The notes beneath the pieces are model-generated. The model was given only the letters and a program-made list of their open reading frames with translations. It was not told where the DNA came from and did no database searches. Shown piece by piece: positions 8,613 to 19,019 of a stretch of 22,130 nucleotides of DNA (positions are counted from its first letter, which is position 1; each line of letters opens with the position of its first letter). The translations under genes were made by a program, and so were the position numbers. Source of the stretch: Patescibacteria group bacterium UBA6489 (GTDB lineage: Bacteria > Patescibacteriota > Gracilibacteria > BD1-5 > UBA6164); the NCBI GenBank assembly GCA_002435385.1, contig DJMN01000022.1, forward strand, positions 1 through 22,130, written 5' to 3'.

Positions 8613-10100
8613 ATGACCAACCTAAAAAACTGGCAAAATAAAATCAAAGAAAAAAGACAAAATACACCATTTAGAGATTTTTTAAAAGAAATAGTAAGTT
8701 GGCATCCAATTGTTTTACAGAAAAACTCATGAATGGTTTCAAAATATCCTCAAACCCAAAGAGTAAAAAAAGTTATAAACTTTGAAAAATTCCATGAAAA
8801 CAGAGATAATCTACTAGAAAAATGAATAGATTATAACTTTTGAGTAAAATTTTTTGAAAACTATAAATCCTTATGGGACTCTATAGAATTATTTAACTTA
8901 GTAAACTATTGATGAACAGAAAATAGCCAATTCTCAGACATGGCACTTAATTCAAAAAATGTTTATATGAGCTCTGCAGTCATTGGAAATTGTGAAAATA
9001 TACTTTATAGCCTTTCAGTAAAACAAAACTGTTCAGATGTTTATGACTCTATGGCAACTCGGGAAGATTCAAACAATATTTATTTTTGTAGCTGAGTTCA
9101 GAAATCATATAAAATATTTTATTCTAGATTTATAAATAATTCAAACAACATTCGGTTTTCTTCAAACTTAAATTGATGTACAGAATGTATTATGTGCAAC
9201 GATTTAGATAATTGTAGCTATTATATAAAGAATAAAAAATACAAAAAAGAACAATATTTAGAAGAAAAACAAAAAATATTAAAATCAAAAACAGAATTTT
9301 TAAATTTTCATAAAGAAATAGATAAAATATGAAAAAATATAAATTCTCAAAATACCACCTGAAGTTCAGTATTTAACTCCGAAAATGTAAAAAGCAGTTA
9401 CTACTCATACAATGCAAAAGATTCTAATAATATTATGTTTGCTTGAGGAGTCGATTGAGTGGAAAATTTATTTGATACCTTTTTAGCATGAACACCTTCT
9501 TGAAGAGAATTCTATTGAACCATAGCAGTAAATGGGGATGGTATATATTCTTCAATAAGCATAATAGCAGGAATGAATATTTATTATTCACTCTTCCTTA
9601 ATGATTGCTCGCACTGCATCTGATGTATCTGACTACAAAATAAATCATACTGCATCCTAAACAAACAATACTCAAAAGAACAGTGGGAACACTTAGCAAA
9701 TAAAATATTTGCTCAAATGGAAGAAGATTGAATTCTTTGAGACTTCTTTCCATGAGAACTAAATCCATTCTATTTTAATGATACAATGGCTTGATTGTTA
9801 TGAAACTTCTCAAAACAAGAAGTAGAAAAGGAAGGATATATGTGGAGAGATGAAGAAATAAAAGTAGATATTCCAGAATGATTAGAAATAATAGAAAGCA
9901 AAGATTTACAAAATTTTCAATGATTTGATAAAAACTGAAACTGGCAAATAAATCCAGAGATACTAAAAAAGGTAATAAAAGACGAAAGGTGAAATTATTA
10001 CAGAATAGTAAAAATGGAATATGACTTTTTAGTAAAACATTGATTACCATTACCAGAAATTCACTGGATGGATAGAATGAAGTTGAATTTTGGGATTTAA
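8613..10100 (+). CDS. Cys-poor solenoid protein, family variant E (495 aa)
   Basis: Close paralogue of the gene at 6105: same opening (NLKNWQNKIKEKR, FRDFLKEIVSW), same closing (LPLPEIHWMDRMKLNFGI), nearly the same length, and a diverged repeat region. The repeats are clear here: NSKNVYMSSAVIG, NCENILYSLSVKQ, NCSDVYDSMATRED, SNNIYFCSGVQK, SYKIFYSRFINN, SNNIRFSSNLNG, about one turn per 12-13 residues. This fits a beta-solenoid, by inference. No zinc ligands at the ends, a few Cys in the repeats (CTECIMC, CSHCIGCIG). Preceded by the conserved hairpin leader; no Shine-Dalgarno sequence. Ends 73 bases before a convergent methyltransferase gene; that gap holds only A-rich sequence. Function unknown. 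Confidence 0.85.
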
Positions 10101-10173
10101 AAAGAATACAAAATAGAAAGTGGAAAATACAAAGTTAGAGTTATCCATTTATGTATCAAGTAATAGATATTTT

Positions 10174-11148
10174 TTATTTTTCGGCAGAAATTAACATATA
10201 TACATTATCATCAAAAAACTTTCTTTTGATATTTTTAAATCAAGCATTTTGTAGTAATTCTTGTTGTTCTTCCCAATTAATATGCTCAGTTCCCCATGTC
10301 ATTTCAAAATATTGATCTAAAATTCACATTAAATATTGAGGATTATTAAAATCCTGTTGGCTAGATGGATACGGAAACTCCATGATTAGAAGTACTCAAT
10401 TTTTGTTGAGTTTTTTATAGCATTCATTAATAACTTTTTGTCTTTGTTCAGGTAGTATTTCATGTAAACATAAAACCATTATTATACAATCAAATGGAGT
10501 CTCAAAACTAGTATCTATAAAATTTCATTTATTAAAATTTATATTTGGAAATTTATTTTTACTATTTGCAATTTTAATTGATTTTTCGTCAGTATCTATT
10601 CCAAAATATTCTGGTTTGTTATATTTTTCATTTAGAGTAAATATAAAACCTCAAGAACCACATCATATATCACATATATTTGATTTTTTGGAGAAAATTA
10701 GTTTTTCATAATCTTTTCAGATATTATTTATGAATGTTTTAGCACGTTGAATTCATCTTTTATAAAGTAAATCTATAAATTCCTTATTGTGTTCTCAAAA
10801 TGTATATTTTTCTCAGTTTTTCATATACTTAGGTTGGGTTGTCATATCTTTTGATAAGTGTTCAACAAACAAACAAATCAGTTCTCATTGATATGCTGGA
10901 CTTTCCTTATTTAGAAGTTGATTTTCATATTCTTTCTTTAAAAAGTATTTTCAATCTCTTATCTCAAAGTATCACAAAGAATATGCTGTATTTAACCATA
11001 TTTGAACATATTTTGGAGCTAATGGAATATCTTTCGCTGTTATTCAAGTGTTTTTATTTTCTCAAATATAATCAAATATTCAAGATTTTATTCCAACATA
11101 TAAACAGTTATAGATTACATATCATTTCATAGATTCTGCTATGTTCAT
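10174..11148 (-). CDS. SAM-dependent methyltransferase with N-terminal winged-helix domain (324 aa)
   Basis: Class I methyltransferase: the motif DIGCGSGGF (D160) is the SAM-binding glycine loop, followed by FGIDTD (acidic residue at the end of strand 2), PFDCIIMVLCLHEI (motif IV region) and KLNKNGVLLIMEFP (strand 5 region). Residues 1-150 (GIFDYI, TAKDIPLAPKYVQIWLNTAYSLGYFE) look like the helical/winged-helix dimerisation domain of small-molecule methyltransferases such as the Rv2258c type. The substrate cannot be told. Start ATG at 11148; the Met six codons later is an alternative. Two of the SAM-loop glycines are TGA, so the gene is native to this code. It is on the opposite strand to the array and has no operon partner. 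Confidence 0.88.
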
Positions 11149-11266
11149 ATTTAATATTGTTACAAAATAAAAAACTACTATTATTTTCAATTTATATAAT
11201 ACTAGTTAGGTAGTAGAAATCAAAACTTTTTAGGAAAGAGAATAAAGTATAAAACCTATACTCCCC
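11149..11266. other. Divergent intergenic region, no gene
   Basis: AT-rich spacer between the methyltransferase start and the promoter block of the next plus-strand gene. I see no ORF, RNA gene or clear palindrome. It probably holds the methyltransferase promoter, but no convincing -35/-10 pair stands out. Confidence 0.5.
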
Positions 11267-11319
11267 TTACCATTTCTCCAAAAAATCATAACATACTCCA
11301 AACAATAAAAATAACTAAC
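11267..11319 (+). promoter_or_regulatory. Shared promoter-like block, copy 1
   Basis: TTACCA (11267-11272), 19 bases, CATACT (11292-11297), then CCAAACAATAAAAATAACTAA. Three near copies lie at 16945, 18948 and 20545, all with the same 19-base spacing and all a few tens of bases before a start codon. TTGCCA/CATACT resembles a -35/-10 pair with a long spacer; the first hexamer here has A for G. Conservation extends across the spacer (CATTT, CCAAAAA, TCATAA). Confidence 0.65.
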
Positions 11320-11324
11320 TCAAA

Positions 11325-12512
11325 ATGAATCAATACTTCAAACTCCTTACAAAAAACACAGACATAAAAATAGACGAAATAAAAACTTGTAAATACTGCT
11401 CTGATAAATTTGCTCTAACCTCTCTAGAAAAACAACTACTAGATAAACACAAATTCAAATACCCAGAAAACTGTCCAATGTGTACATTTAAAATTCTTTA
11501 CTCGCATATAAATAGCAGCCATCTATACCATAGAAAAGACACAGAAGATTGAAAAAAGTTAATCTCAACATTTTCAGAAGATTACAAATGAGAAGTTTTA
11601 GAAGCTAATAAATATAAAAAATATCTACTAGACGATTTTTGATTAAAATACACAAAAGAAATATCAGAAAACATATTCCCTGATTTTAAAAAATTATACA
11701 AAGATTTTCCCAAAGCCTCAAGACTGATTTTTGCAAATGTAGAAAATGGTGATTATTCTCATTATTTATGAATTTCAAAAAATGTTTATCTTAGTTATCT
11801 TGTATTTTGAGGTGAAAATGTCTACTGTTCCTTTCATGTATTATATAGTAAAAATATATTTAGATCTTCGGTAATATCTGAAAGCCAATATATATATAAT
11901 TCTTGAATCATCACAAACTCTTATGGCGTCTCATACAGTTACAACATAATAGATTCTTCAAGACTAATCTTCTGTACAAATATTCAAAATTCTCAAGATT
12001 GTATATTTTGCTGTAACCAAGTAAACACCTCATATAAAATATTTAATAAACAATACTCAAAAGAAGAATACGAGAAAGCCAAAAAAGATATTTTAGATAG
12101 ACTAAAAGATTCAAAAGAGTTTAAAAAACTACAAAAACTATATAATGACTTTTTAGAAAAAAATCTAGTAGAACAATCAACCGATATTCAAACATCAGAA
12201 AAAGTAGTCTGAGATACACTATATAATTCAAAAAATTGTTCAAATGTCTTTTGATGAATGGGATTAGAAAATACTGTAAATATAATGTTTATATGAGATT
12301 ATAAAGATGATACAAATTATAATCTGATAAATTCAATGTCAGCATGAACAAGGACAAATAATATGATATGAGCATGTTGTGCTTGAATTGATGTATCAGG
12401 AACTTACTTTAGTTATGCATTAAACAACTCAAAAGATATCTACTATTCAATAGATATTGAAAATTGTGAAAATTGTATGTTCTGTGTCTGACTAAAAAAT
12501 ACCACATACTAA
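11325..12512 (+). pseudogene. Zinc-ribbon/solenoid protein variant F, 5' part before a frameshift (395 aa)
   Basis: Close twin of the intact gene at 17003. N-terminal ribbon CKYC (C22/C25) and CPMC (C50/C53), HLYHRKDTEDGKKLIS, then solenoid repeats with Ser/Asn (SKNVYLSYLVFGG, QYIYNSGIITNS, YGVSYSYNIIDS). In the twin the frame continues CIGLRKKKYHILNKPYEKQEY. Here a run of six A (12494-12499) is one base short, giving LKNTTY and then TAA at 12510. Adding one A restores the frame exactly. The cause may be a real mutation, slippage recoding on the A run, or an assembly error. Preceded by the shared promoter block; no Shine-Dalgarno sequence. Confidence 0.8.
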
Positions 12513-13246
12513 ACAAACCATACGAAAAAGAAGAATATTTTAAACTAAAAGAAGAAATAACATCAAAACTAATAAAAAGCTGAGAATGGTGAGAATACTT
12601 ATGATTTGAAATCTCTCAATTTCCTTACAACGATACAATGACATATGATTTTTTCTGAGTGAATAAAATAATAAATCCAGACTGAACAGAAGAAATAATA
12701 AACAAAAATGCAAAATGAACAGTAATCTTAAAAACAAATGATTTCATAACAGATGCTATTCTTGACCTATGATGAAAAGAGAAAATAAATATAAAATGGA
12801 GAACCAGAGATAAAGAGATAAATATTCCAGACTTAATGGAAACAATAAAAGCAGGGGATTTACCAAGCATTGATGAAGTAGATGAAAGCATTCTGGATAA
12901 AGCAGTAATCTGTGAAAAAACAGAGAGACCATTTAGGATAATAAAACAAGAACTAGAGTATTTAAAAGAAAAGTGATTTCCTTTACCAACTCAGCACCAT
13001 GAATTTCAAATAGATGAGTTGTTATCAAGAAAACCATGGGGGCAATTGTTTTTAGAAACTTGTGATAAATGCTGATGAGAGATATTGAGTTGAGTGATTT
13101 GTAAGGATGGTGTGAAGGTTTATTGTGGGGAGTGTTATAGGGAGTTTATGTTTGGGGAGGGAATTAAGATATTGTTAACTTTCTTACCATATCAGAGACT
13201 CCTGGAAATCATGATTCTGTTATTGTTTCTGTTGAACCAGTGATAG
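12494..13246 (+). pseudogene. Variant F, 3' part in the +1-shifted frame
   Basis: Begins in the A run with a frame that reads YHILNKPYEKEEY-like residues and continues with GEWGEYLGFE, FPYNDTMTYDFF, a KTNDFITDAILDLGGKEK segment, PFRIIKQELEYL, CDKCGGE (Cys at 13061) and YCGECYRE. These match the twin at 17003 almost throughout. The first in-frame ATG is at 12638, but the homology starts well upstream of it. The twin ends in REKMFK and TAA. This copy instead runs on for about 30 codons to TAG at 13244, its tail lying antisense over the last 83 bases of the MutS-like gene. That tail is not family sequence, so the original 3' end was lost when the minus-strand gene came to lie here. Confidence 0.78.
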
Positions 13247-16200
13247 ATTTATCATTATTTTTTAATTCTTCTGCTCTCTCAATGATTTCTTTAGGTAATC
13301 ACATTCTTTCAGCAGTTTTTAAAGAATATGATGTAAAGTCTCATTCAGGATCAACACTTCTTCAATCTACAAGTTCATATGTAGGTATAATATTAGTTCC
13401 ATTATCTCTTATCTCAGGATGACGAACAACATATGCTTCTGGATTACTCTCTAAAATTTTAGAAACAAAATCTGGATGATGGATTGATATTTGTCATCTG
13501 TGTCATAGTGAAGTTAATTCTTCTACCAAAGCTAAGGCAATTCATTTTTGAAATCTAGCAGGTATGCTTGATAAGATTTCATCAATTGAAAACCAATATC
13601 TTCATGTTTTTGGTATATTTTTTATTGACTCACGAAAATTTTTTATAATCTTTGCCCAAGTTCTGATATCATTTTGTCATGCACTCAATCACTTTTTTTC
13701 ATCTTCTAAAATTCTATCAATATAAATTAGTCAATCAAAAACTGGTATGTTAGCATAATCAGCAGGAACATATCAAACACTGTGAGCTAATCTAATTAAC
13801 CAATACATAGATTGGATATTAAATGTTTTTCATCACATTGTAGCTCATTCTAGGATTTCAAAAGATTGATTAGGTCATAAATATATATCATTTTTTCTTT
13901 GTTTTTCTCTAGTTTTACTTACTCAAGGATGACTAATTCATTTTATATCAATTTCTCAGGTATTATTATACTGAGCCTTTGTCCATCATAATTTTTTTAT
14001 TTGATTTGCTATATCAATTATTCATAATAATTCCATCAAAGCTACCATACCACTACTATGGTTAACATAAATAGGATAATCATATCTATAAAAGTTTTCA
14101 TCATCACGATTTTTTCTTAGTAGATCAATAAAATCTTCAACAGTTGGCATTACAACAAAGTACTCTAAATAATTAGCTATTTGATGACTGTGTACACTAT
14201 CAAAAGATTTTAGTTTATCTAATAAGGGGGTTAATAAACTTCAATTTCATTTTAAAGTTCATATAATTTGGACCATTCAAAGAAATCATTTTTCAATTGA
14301 CCTATATGAACTACTATCATCTTTCTCAAAGATTTTACTATCATCTAAAAAAGAAATTACATTATTACGATCTTCAGACGATAAGGTTAGAACATCTATA
14401 GCTGAGCTTTCTGTATCAATCTGAGAATGTAGAGTTTTAATTATTTCTATTGATGATTTTGTTTCTGTTGATCATATATCTTTAAGTATCTCATTTATTC
14501 TATCAGCAATACTCATTACTAAATCAAGATTCGTATGTCATTTTCAAATTCTCCTATTTGTTCTTTTCCATAGTCCATTATATCTTTTTTTTAACCTTGC
14601 CCCCCAAATAGATTCTTTTTTTATTTTTGATAAAAAGTCTTTATTGATTTCTTTAAATCATTCAGGTAAATTTCCTAGTTTTTCTTCCATATCAACTAGT
14701 ATAAGAAACCATTCATACACTTTCCAAAGTCATTTTTCTTTAATATGCTTTTCTAAATTATCAATGAAATATTCCCAATAAGCCTTATTAAAATTTGATA
14801 AATCATAATAATAGTAATATTTTTCTTGATCTTCCATAGATCTTTCATCTTGAAAATTTTTTATAATTTTTACTAAAAAGTCTATATATTCAAAAATTTC
14901 ATTTGCTGACTCATAGGACCAATTTCAAATCTCTTCAAAAAAAACTTGTCTTTCTTTTAGTTCTTTAATATTACTTGTTAGTCACCATGTTGTAAGTGAA
15001 TCTAAAGTGCCATTAGAATAATTACTGGATATAAGATGTATTGAAGAACGGATAGGATCATTATCTGGAGCTTTTCAAAGTCTTTTGAATGTGAAATCAG
15101 GATCTGGAGGGGGAATTTCTTCTAAATAATCAGGCGAATATCTCTCAAAAAATATATCTACTCCAGAAGAAAAATCATAATATGGATTATCTGGATTCTC
15201 TTCTTCTTGGAAATTTTGATATTTTTTTCCTATTTTTATTCTTCATCAAGACATACCAAGTTTAAGTACTTCATTTATTCTTGTTAATCATATATATCAT
15301 TTTATTTCTTTATTCATTTTTTCCCTTTCTTCTGTAGAATGAGGACTAAGATTCTTAGCTTCAAAGCTCATTCTTTCTTGTTCTGGTTGTGGTATTCATA
15401 ATATCCATTTTTTAGCTCTTTTAAGTATATCATTTGGTAATCATTCTTTTTTAAACACGTCAAAGAAAGCTTCGAGATTATTAAAATCTTTTTCTTTTAA
15501 TTTCTTTAACTTATATTTATTAGGGAGGTGATATATAGAAGTTCAAGTAGGGGTATTGTTTAACACATGACTTATGTACCTTTCATTGTGAGTTGCCAGG
15601 TTAATTTTAATATTAAAATTACTTAAATAATCAAGAAAGGCTTGTATTAAATAATATGCTTCTTTTTCTGGAATGGTAGATCAAAATTCATCTAGAAAAA
15701 TAATAGCTCATTCTTTCAACTTTCAAATAAAAGACATAACCCTATTAACATCGTTTCAAAAAGCACTTAAATCTTCTCAATAACCACTTCATCATCTATT
15801 TAAAAATATTATTTGAGGTCTTAGTTTTAGTTTAGGATTTTTAGCTGGAGCTTTTCAATATGTCTGAAAAAACATTTGTAACATTAATCTTGTTTTTAGC
15901 CAAGTGCTTTTTCCACTACCATTTAGTCAACTATAAATCTCTACATTGCCTTGATTAGGTAAATTATTAGGAGTATGAGATTTAAATTTTAATTCATTTC
16001 CTATTAGTAAATATCTTATATCTCTAACTTCTGAGGCAGATTCATTATTTTCATCTGTAATTTCTACTGTTTCTATATATCATTTTCTTGCCCAATCAGA
16101 AACGATTAATATTCAATCCCAACAAGAATAAGCATTACAAAAGGCTTTAACATTTGATCTTAATCTATCAAATTCTTCACGATTTTTTGTTTTATATATT

Positions 16201-16820
16201 CTTTTTAGATCATCAATAGAAAAGTTATTTGCCTTTTCAAATAATTCAGTTAGTTCATCAACTACTTCAGAAAAAAAGTCTCATTCTATATTTTTTATAA
16301 ATAAAAGATATTCAGGAATTAATTCTCTTATTTCTTCAAGTCAAGTATAAGATGGCACATCTACACCTAAAAGTATACTAGCTAAAGTATCATAGCTACC
16401 TCAATTTCAATCTTCCAGCTCTTTTATTATAGATTCTAAATCATGAAAATTATCAAATTTAGATCAAAAATGATTTAGTTCAAATATTCTATCTCTATAC
16501 TTGTATAAATTCTTTCTATCTTTTTTTGGTAACTTATTAATTTTATCTAGTATTGCTTCTCTTTTTCTTATTAATTTTTCTCAATTTAAAGGAGATAATA
16601 ATAGTTGATAAATATTAGAGTGTCAATCTAACCATAATAAATCAGGGTCTATCAAAACTAGATCATCCATACTATCCGTCTGAAAATGAACATTGTTTGA
16701 TGTATTATTATGATTCGGTCTAAAAAGATTTAATCATTTTGGTTTAAATTCTTCTAATCATTCAGGATTTTCTAGGGTATCTTCTTGCGAATGATCTCCA
16801 AGTCTTATGCAAAAACTCAT
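13164..16820 (-). CDS. Single-chain protein with two MutS-like ATPase domains (1218 aa)
   Basis: Two full MutS-type cassettes in one chain. First: Walker A GLNGSGKST (298-306, K304), DLSAFGND, Walker B AIIFLDEFGSTIPE (D377, E378), His loop LATHNERY (H411), and GLPNDILKRAKK. Second: Walker A GATMGGKTF (K998), GLSAGQNDIRTG, Walker B WFSIDEILSS (D1080, E1081), ISIHHPDF (H1114/H1115), and GLPKEIIERAEEL, which is typical of MutS C-termini. Before each cassette lies a helical region with a MutS core-like motif (LLLSPLNGEKLIRKREAI; GTLDSLTTWGLTSNIKELK). No mismatch-reading N-terminal domain and no Smr domain are seen. MutS ATPases work as dimers with composite sites, so this may be a covalent pseudo-dimer acting on DNA. 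ATG 16820 follows TATAAT closely, without a Shine-Dalgarno sequence. TGA glycines lie in both Walker A motifs, so it is adapted to the host code. Confidence 0.85.
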
Positions 16821-16944
16821 ATATTATACTATTTAGTTTTAAAAATATTTTTATATTCTAGTGTTAATACTTTAAAAGTCAAGATACACAAAAATACTAA
16901 AAACTTTTTACACTAATTACTAATTTAACTCCTTACTATAATAT

Positions 16945-16997
16945 TTGCCATTTCCCCAAAAATTCATAACATACTCCAAACAATAAAAATAACTAAA
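16945..16997 (+). promoter_or_regulatory. Shared promoter-like block, copy 2
   Basis: TTGCCA (16945-16950), 19 bases, CATACT (16970-16975), then CCAAACAATAAAAATAACTAA, 28 bases before ATG 17003. The rest of 16821-16944 is AT-rich spacer between divergent genes, without an ORF. Confidence 0.68.
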
Positions 16998-17002
16998 TCA
17001 AA

Positions 17003-18850
17003 ATGAATCAATACTTCAAACTTCTTACAAAAAACACAGACATAAAAATAGAAGAAATAAAAACCTGTAAATACTGCTGAGACGAGTTTGCCTTTACCTC
17101 TCTAGAAAAACAACTACTAGATAAACACAAATTCAAATACCCAGAGAACTGTTCAACTTGTACTTTTAGAATGCACTATAGCTACATAAACGACAAACAT
17201 TTATACCACAGAAAAGACACAGAAGATTGAAAAAATCTAATCTCCATATTTTCAGAAGACTACAAATGAGAAGTTTTAGAAGCAAACAAATACAAAAAAT
17301 ATCTACTAGATGATTTTTGATTAAAACACTCAAAAGAAATATCAAAAAATATATTTTCAGAATTAAAAGATTTATACAAAAACTTTCCAAGAGCCTCAAG
17401 ACTACTTTTTACAAACATAGAAAATGTTGATTATGCAAGTCACTTATGATATGCGAAAAATGTTTATTTAAGTTATTGTGTATTTTTATCCGAGGATATT
17501 TATTACAGTTTCCAAGTAGTATGAGGTTGTAAAGATTTATTTAGCTCATATTGAATCTCAAACAGTCAATATATAGATAATTCTTGAATAATAGTAGACT
17601 CTTTTGATATCTCATATAGTTACAATGTTACAAACTCTTCTAGATTAATCTTCTGTACAAATATGCAAGATTCAAAAGACTGTATTTTTTGTTGTAACCA
17701 AGTAAATTCTTCATATAAAATATTTAATAAACAATACTCAAAAGAGGATTATCAGAAAGCTAAAGAAGATATTTTAAGTAAAATAAAAGACAACAAAGAA
17801 TTTAAAAACTTACAAAAACTATATAACGACTTTTTAGATAAAAATCTAATAGAACAATCAACAAACATACAACTTTCCGAAAAAGTAGTATGAGACAATT
17901 CCTATTATTCAAAAAACTGTTTAAATATATTTTGATGAATATCTCTAGAAAATGCAGTAAATATAATGGCTATGTGAGATGACTGAAACGATGTTTTACA
18001 TAATATCATTAACACAGTAGAATGATGAACAAGATTAGATAATGTTATATGATCTTGTAGTATTTGAGATCATGTATCTTGAGCTTATTTTAGTCATGCA
18101 ATAGTGGCAAATTCCCAAAATATTTACTACTCAATAGATCTGGAAACCTGTGAAGAATGCATGTTCTGTATCTGACTAAGAAAGAAAAAATATCACATAT
18201 TAAATAAACCATACGAAAAACAGGAGTATTTTAAACTAAAAGAGCAAATAATCTCAGAACTAACAAAAACCTGAAAATGGTGAGAATTCTTATGATTTGA
18301 TATTTCATCATTTCCTTACAATGATACAGTAGCATATGATTTTTTCAAAGTAAACAAAGTAATATCACCAGACTGAACAGAAGAGATAATAGACGAAAGT
18401 GCAAAGTGAGAAGTAATACTAAAAACAAATGATTTCATAACAGATGCAATTCTAGACCTATGATGAAAAGAAAAGATAAACATAAAATGGAGAACTAAAG
18501 ATAAAGAGATAAATATTCCAGCATGAATGGAAACAATAAAAGCAGAAGACTTACCAAATATAGATGAAGTAGATGAAAGTATTCTAAAAAAAGCAATAAT
18601 CTGTGAAGAGACAGGAAGACCATTCAGAATAATAAAACAAGAATTAGAATACCTAAAGAAAAAATGACTTCCACTACCAACAATACACCATGAACTTAGA
18701 ATGGATAAATTAGTATCAAGAAAACCATGGGGACAGTTATTTTTGGAAAAATGTGATAAATGCTGATGAGAGATGTTGAGTTGAGTGACTCGTAAGGATG
18801 GTGTGAAGATTTATTGTGGGGAGTGTTATAGGGAAAAGATGTTTAAATAA
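17003..18850 (+). CDS. Zinc-ribbon/solenoid protein, variant G (615 aa)
   Basis: Intact twin of the frameshifted gene at 11325. N-terminal ribbon C22/C25 and C50/C53, then HLYHRKDTEDGKNLIS. The first repeat block is mainly Ser/Tyr/Asn (SQYIDNSGIIVDS, FDISYSYNVTNS) and ends CIFCCNQVNSSYKIFNKQY; the second ends CEECMFCIGL and KKKYHILNKPYEKQEYF. An acidic domain (FITDAILDLGGKEKINIKW, DKEINIPAGMET) replaces the short linker of the 219-type copies. The C-terminal ribbon has PFRIIKQELEYLKKK, CDKC 584-587 and CGEC 605-608, ending REKMFK and TAA. No signal peptide or membrane segment. Monocistronic by appearance, with its own promoter block and A-rich leader. Function unknown; zinc binding inferred. 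Confidence 0.87.
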
Positions 18851-18893
18851 TAATGCAGAATAGAAAATGGAAAATAAAAAGTAAAATCAGTTG
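18851..18893 (+). repeat. A-rich post-gene repeat
   Basis: AGAATAGAAAATGGAAAATA and onward, right after the stop codon. It resembles the stretches after the stops at 5779 and 10100. No terminator hairpin is visible in 18851-18947; only the short palindrome GTTGGTCAAC occurs. Confidence 0.35.
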
Positions 18894-18947
18894 GTCAACA
18901 AGTTATCTTTTGTCCATTGTAAAAAACTATATCATTTCCCTTCACAT

Positions 18948-18996
18948 TTGCCATTTCCCTAAAAATTCATAACATACTTCAAGCAATAAAAACAAC
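18948..18996 (+). promoter_or_regulatory. Shared promoter-like block, copy 3 (before aldehyde dehydrogenase)
   Basis: TTGCCA (18948-18953), 19 bases, CATACT (18973-18978), then TCAAGCAATAAAAACAAC. It is the same block as before the zinc-ribbon genes, here serving a metabolic gene, so it is not specific to the Cys-rich family. Confidence 0.65.
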
Positions 18997-19019
18997 TTTA
19001 TCATTCTAAAAAATATCAC

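Noticed and set aside
10839..11132. Plus-strand ORF of 97 codons
   Set aside because: It lies antisense within the methyltransferase, which has clear motifs; no family resemblance and low-complexity composition.
12540..12891. Two overlapping minus-strand hydrophobic ORFs that could pass for small membrane proteins
   Set aside because: They are antisense to the acidic, Lys-rich domain of variant F, whose homology to the twin at 17003 is strong; antisense of such codons naturally reads Leu/Phe/Ile.
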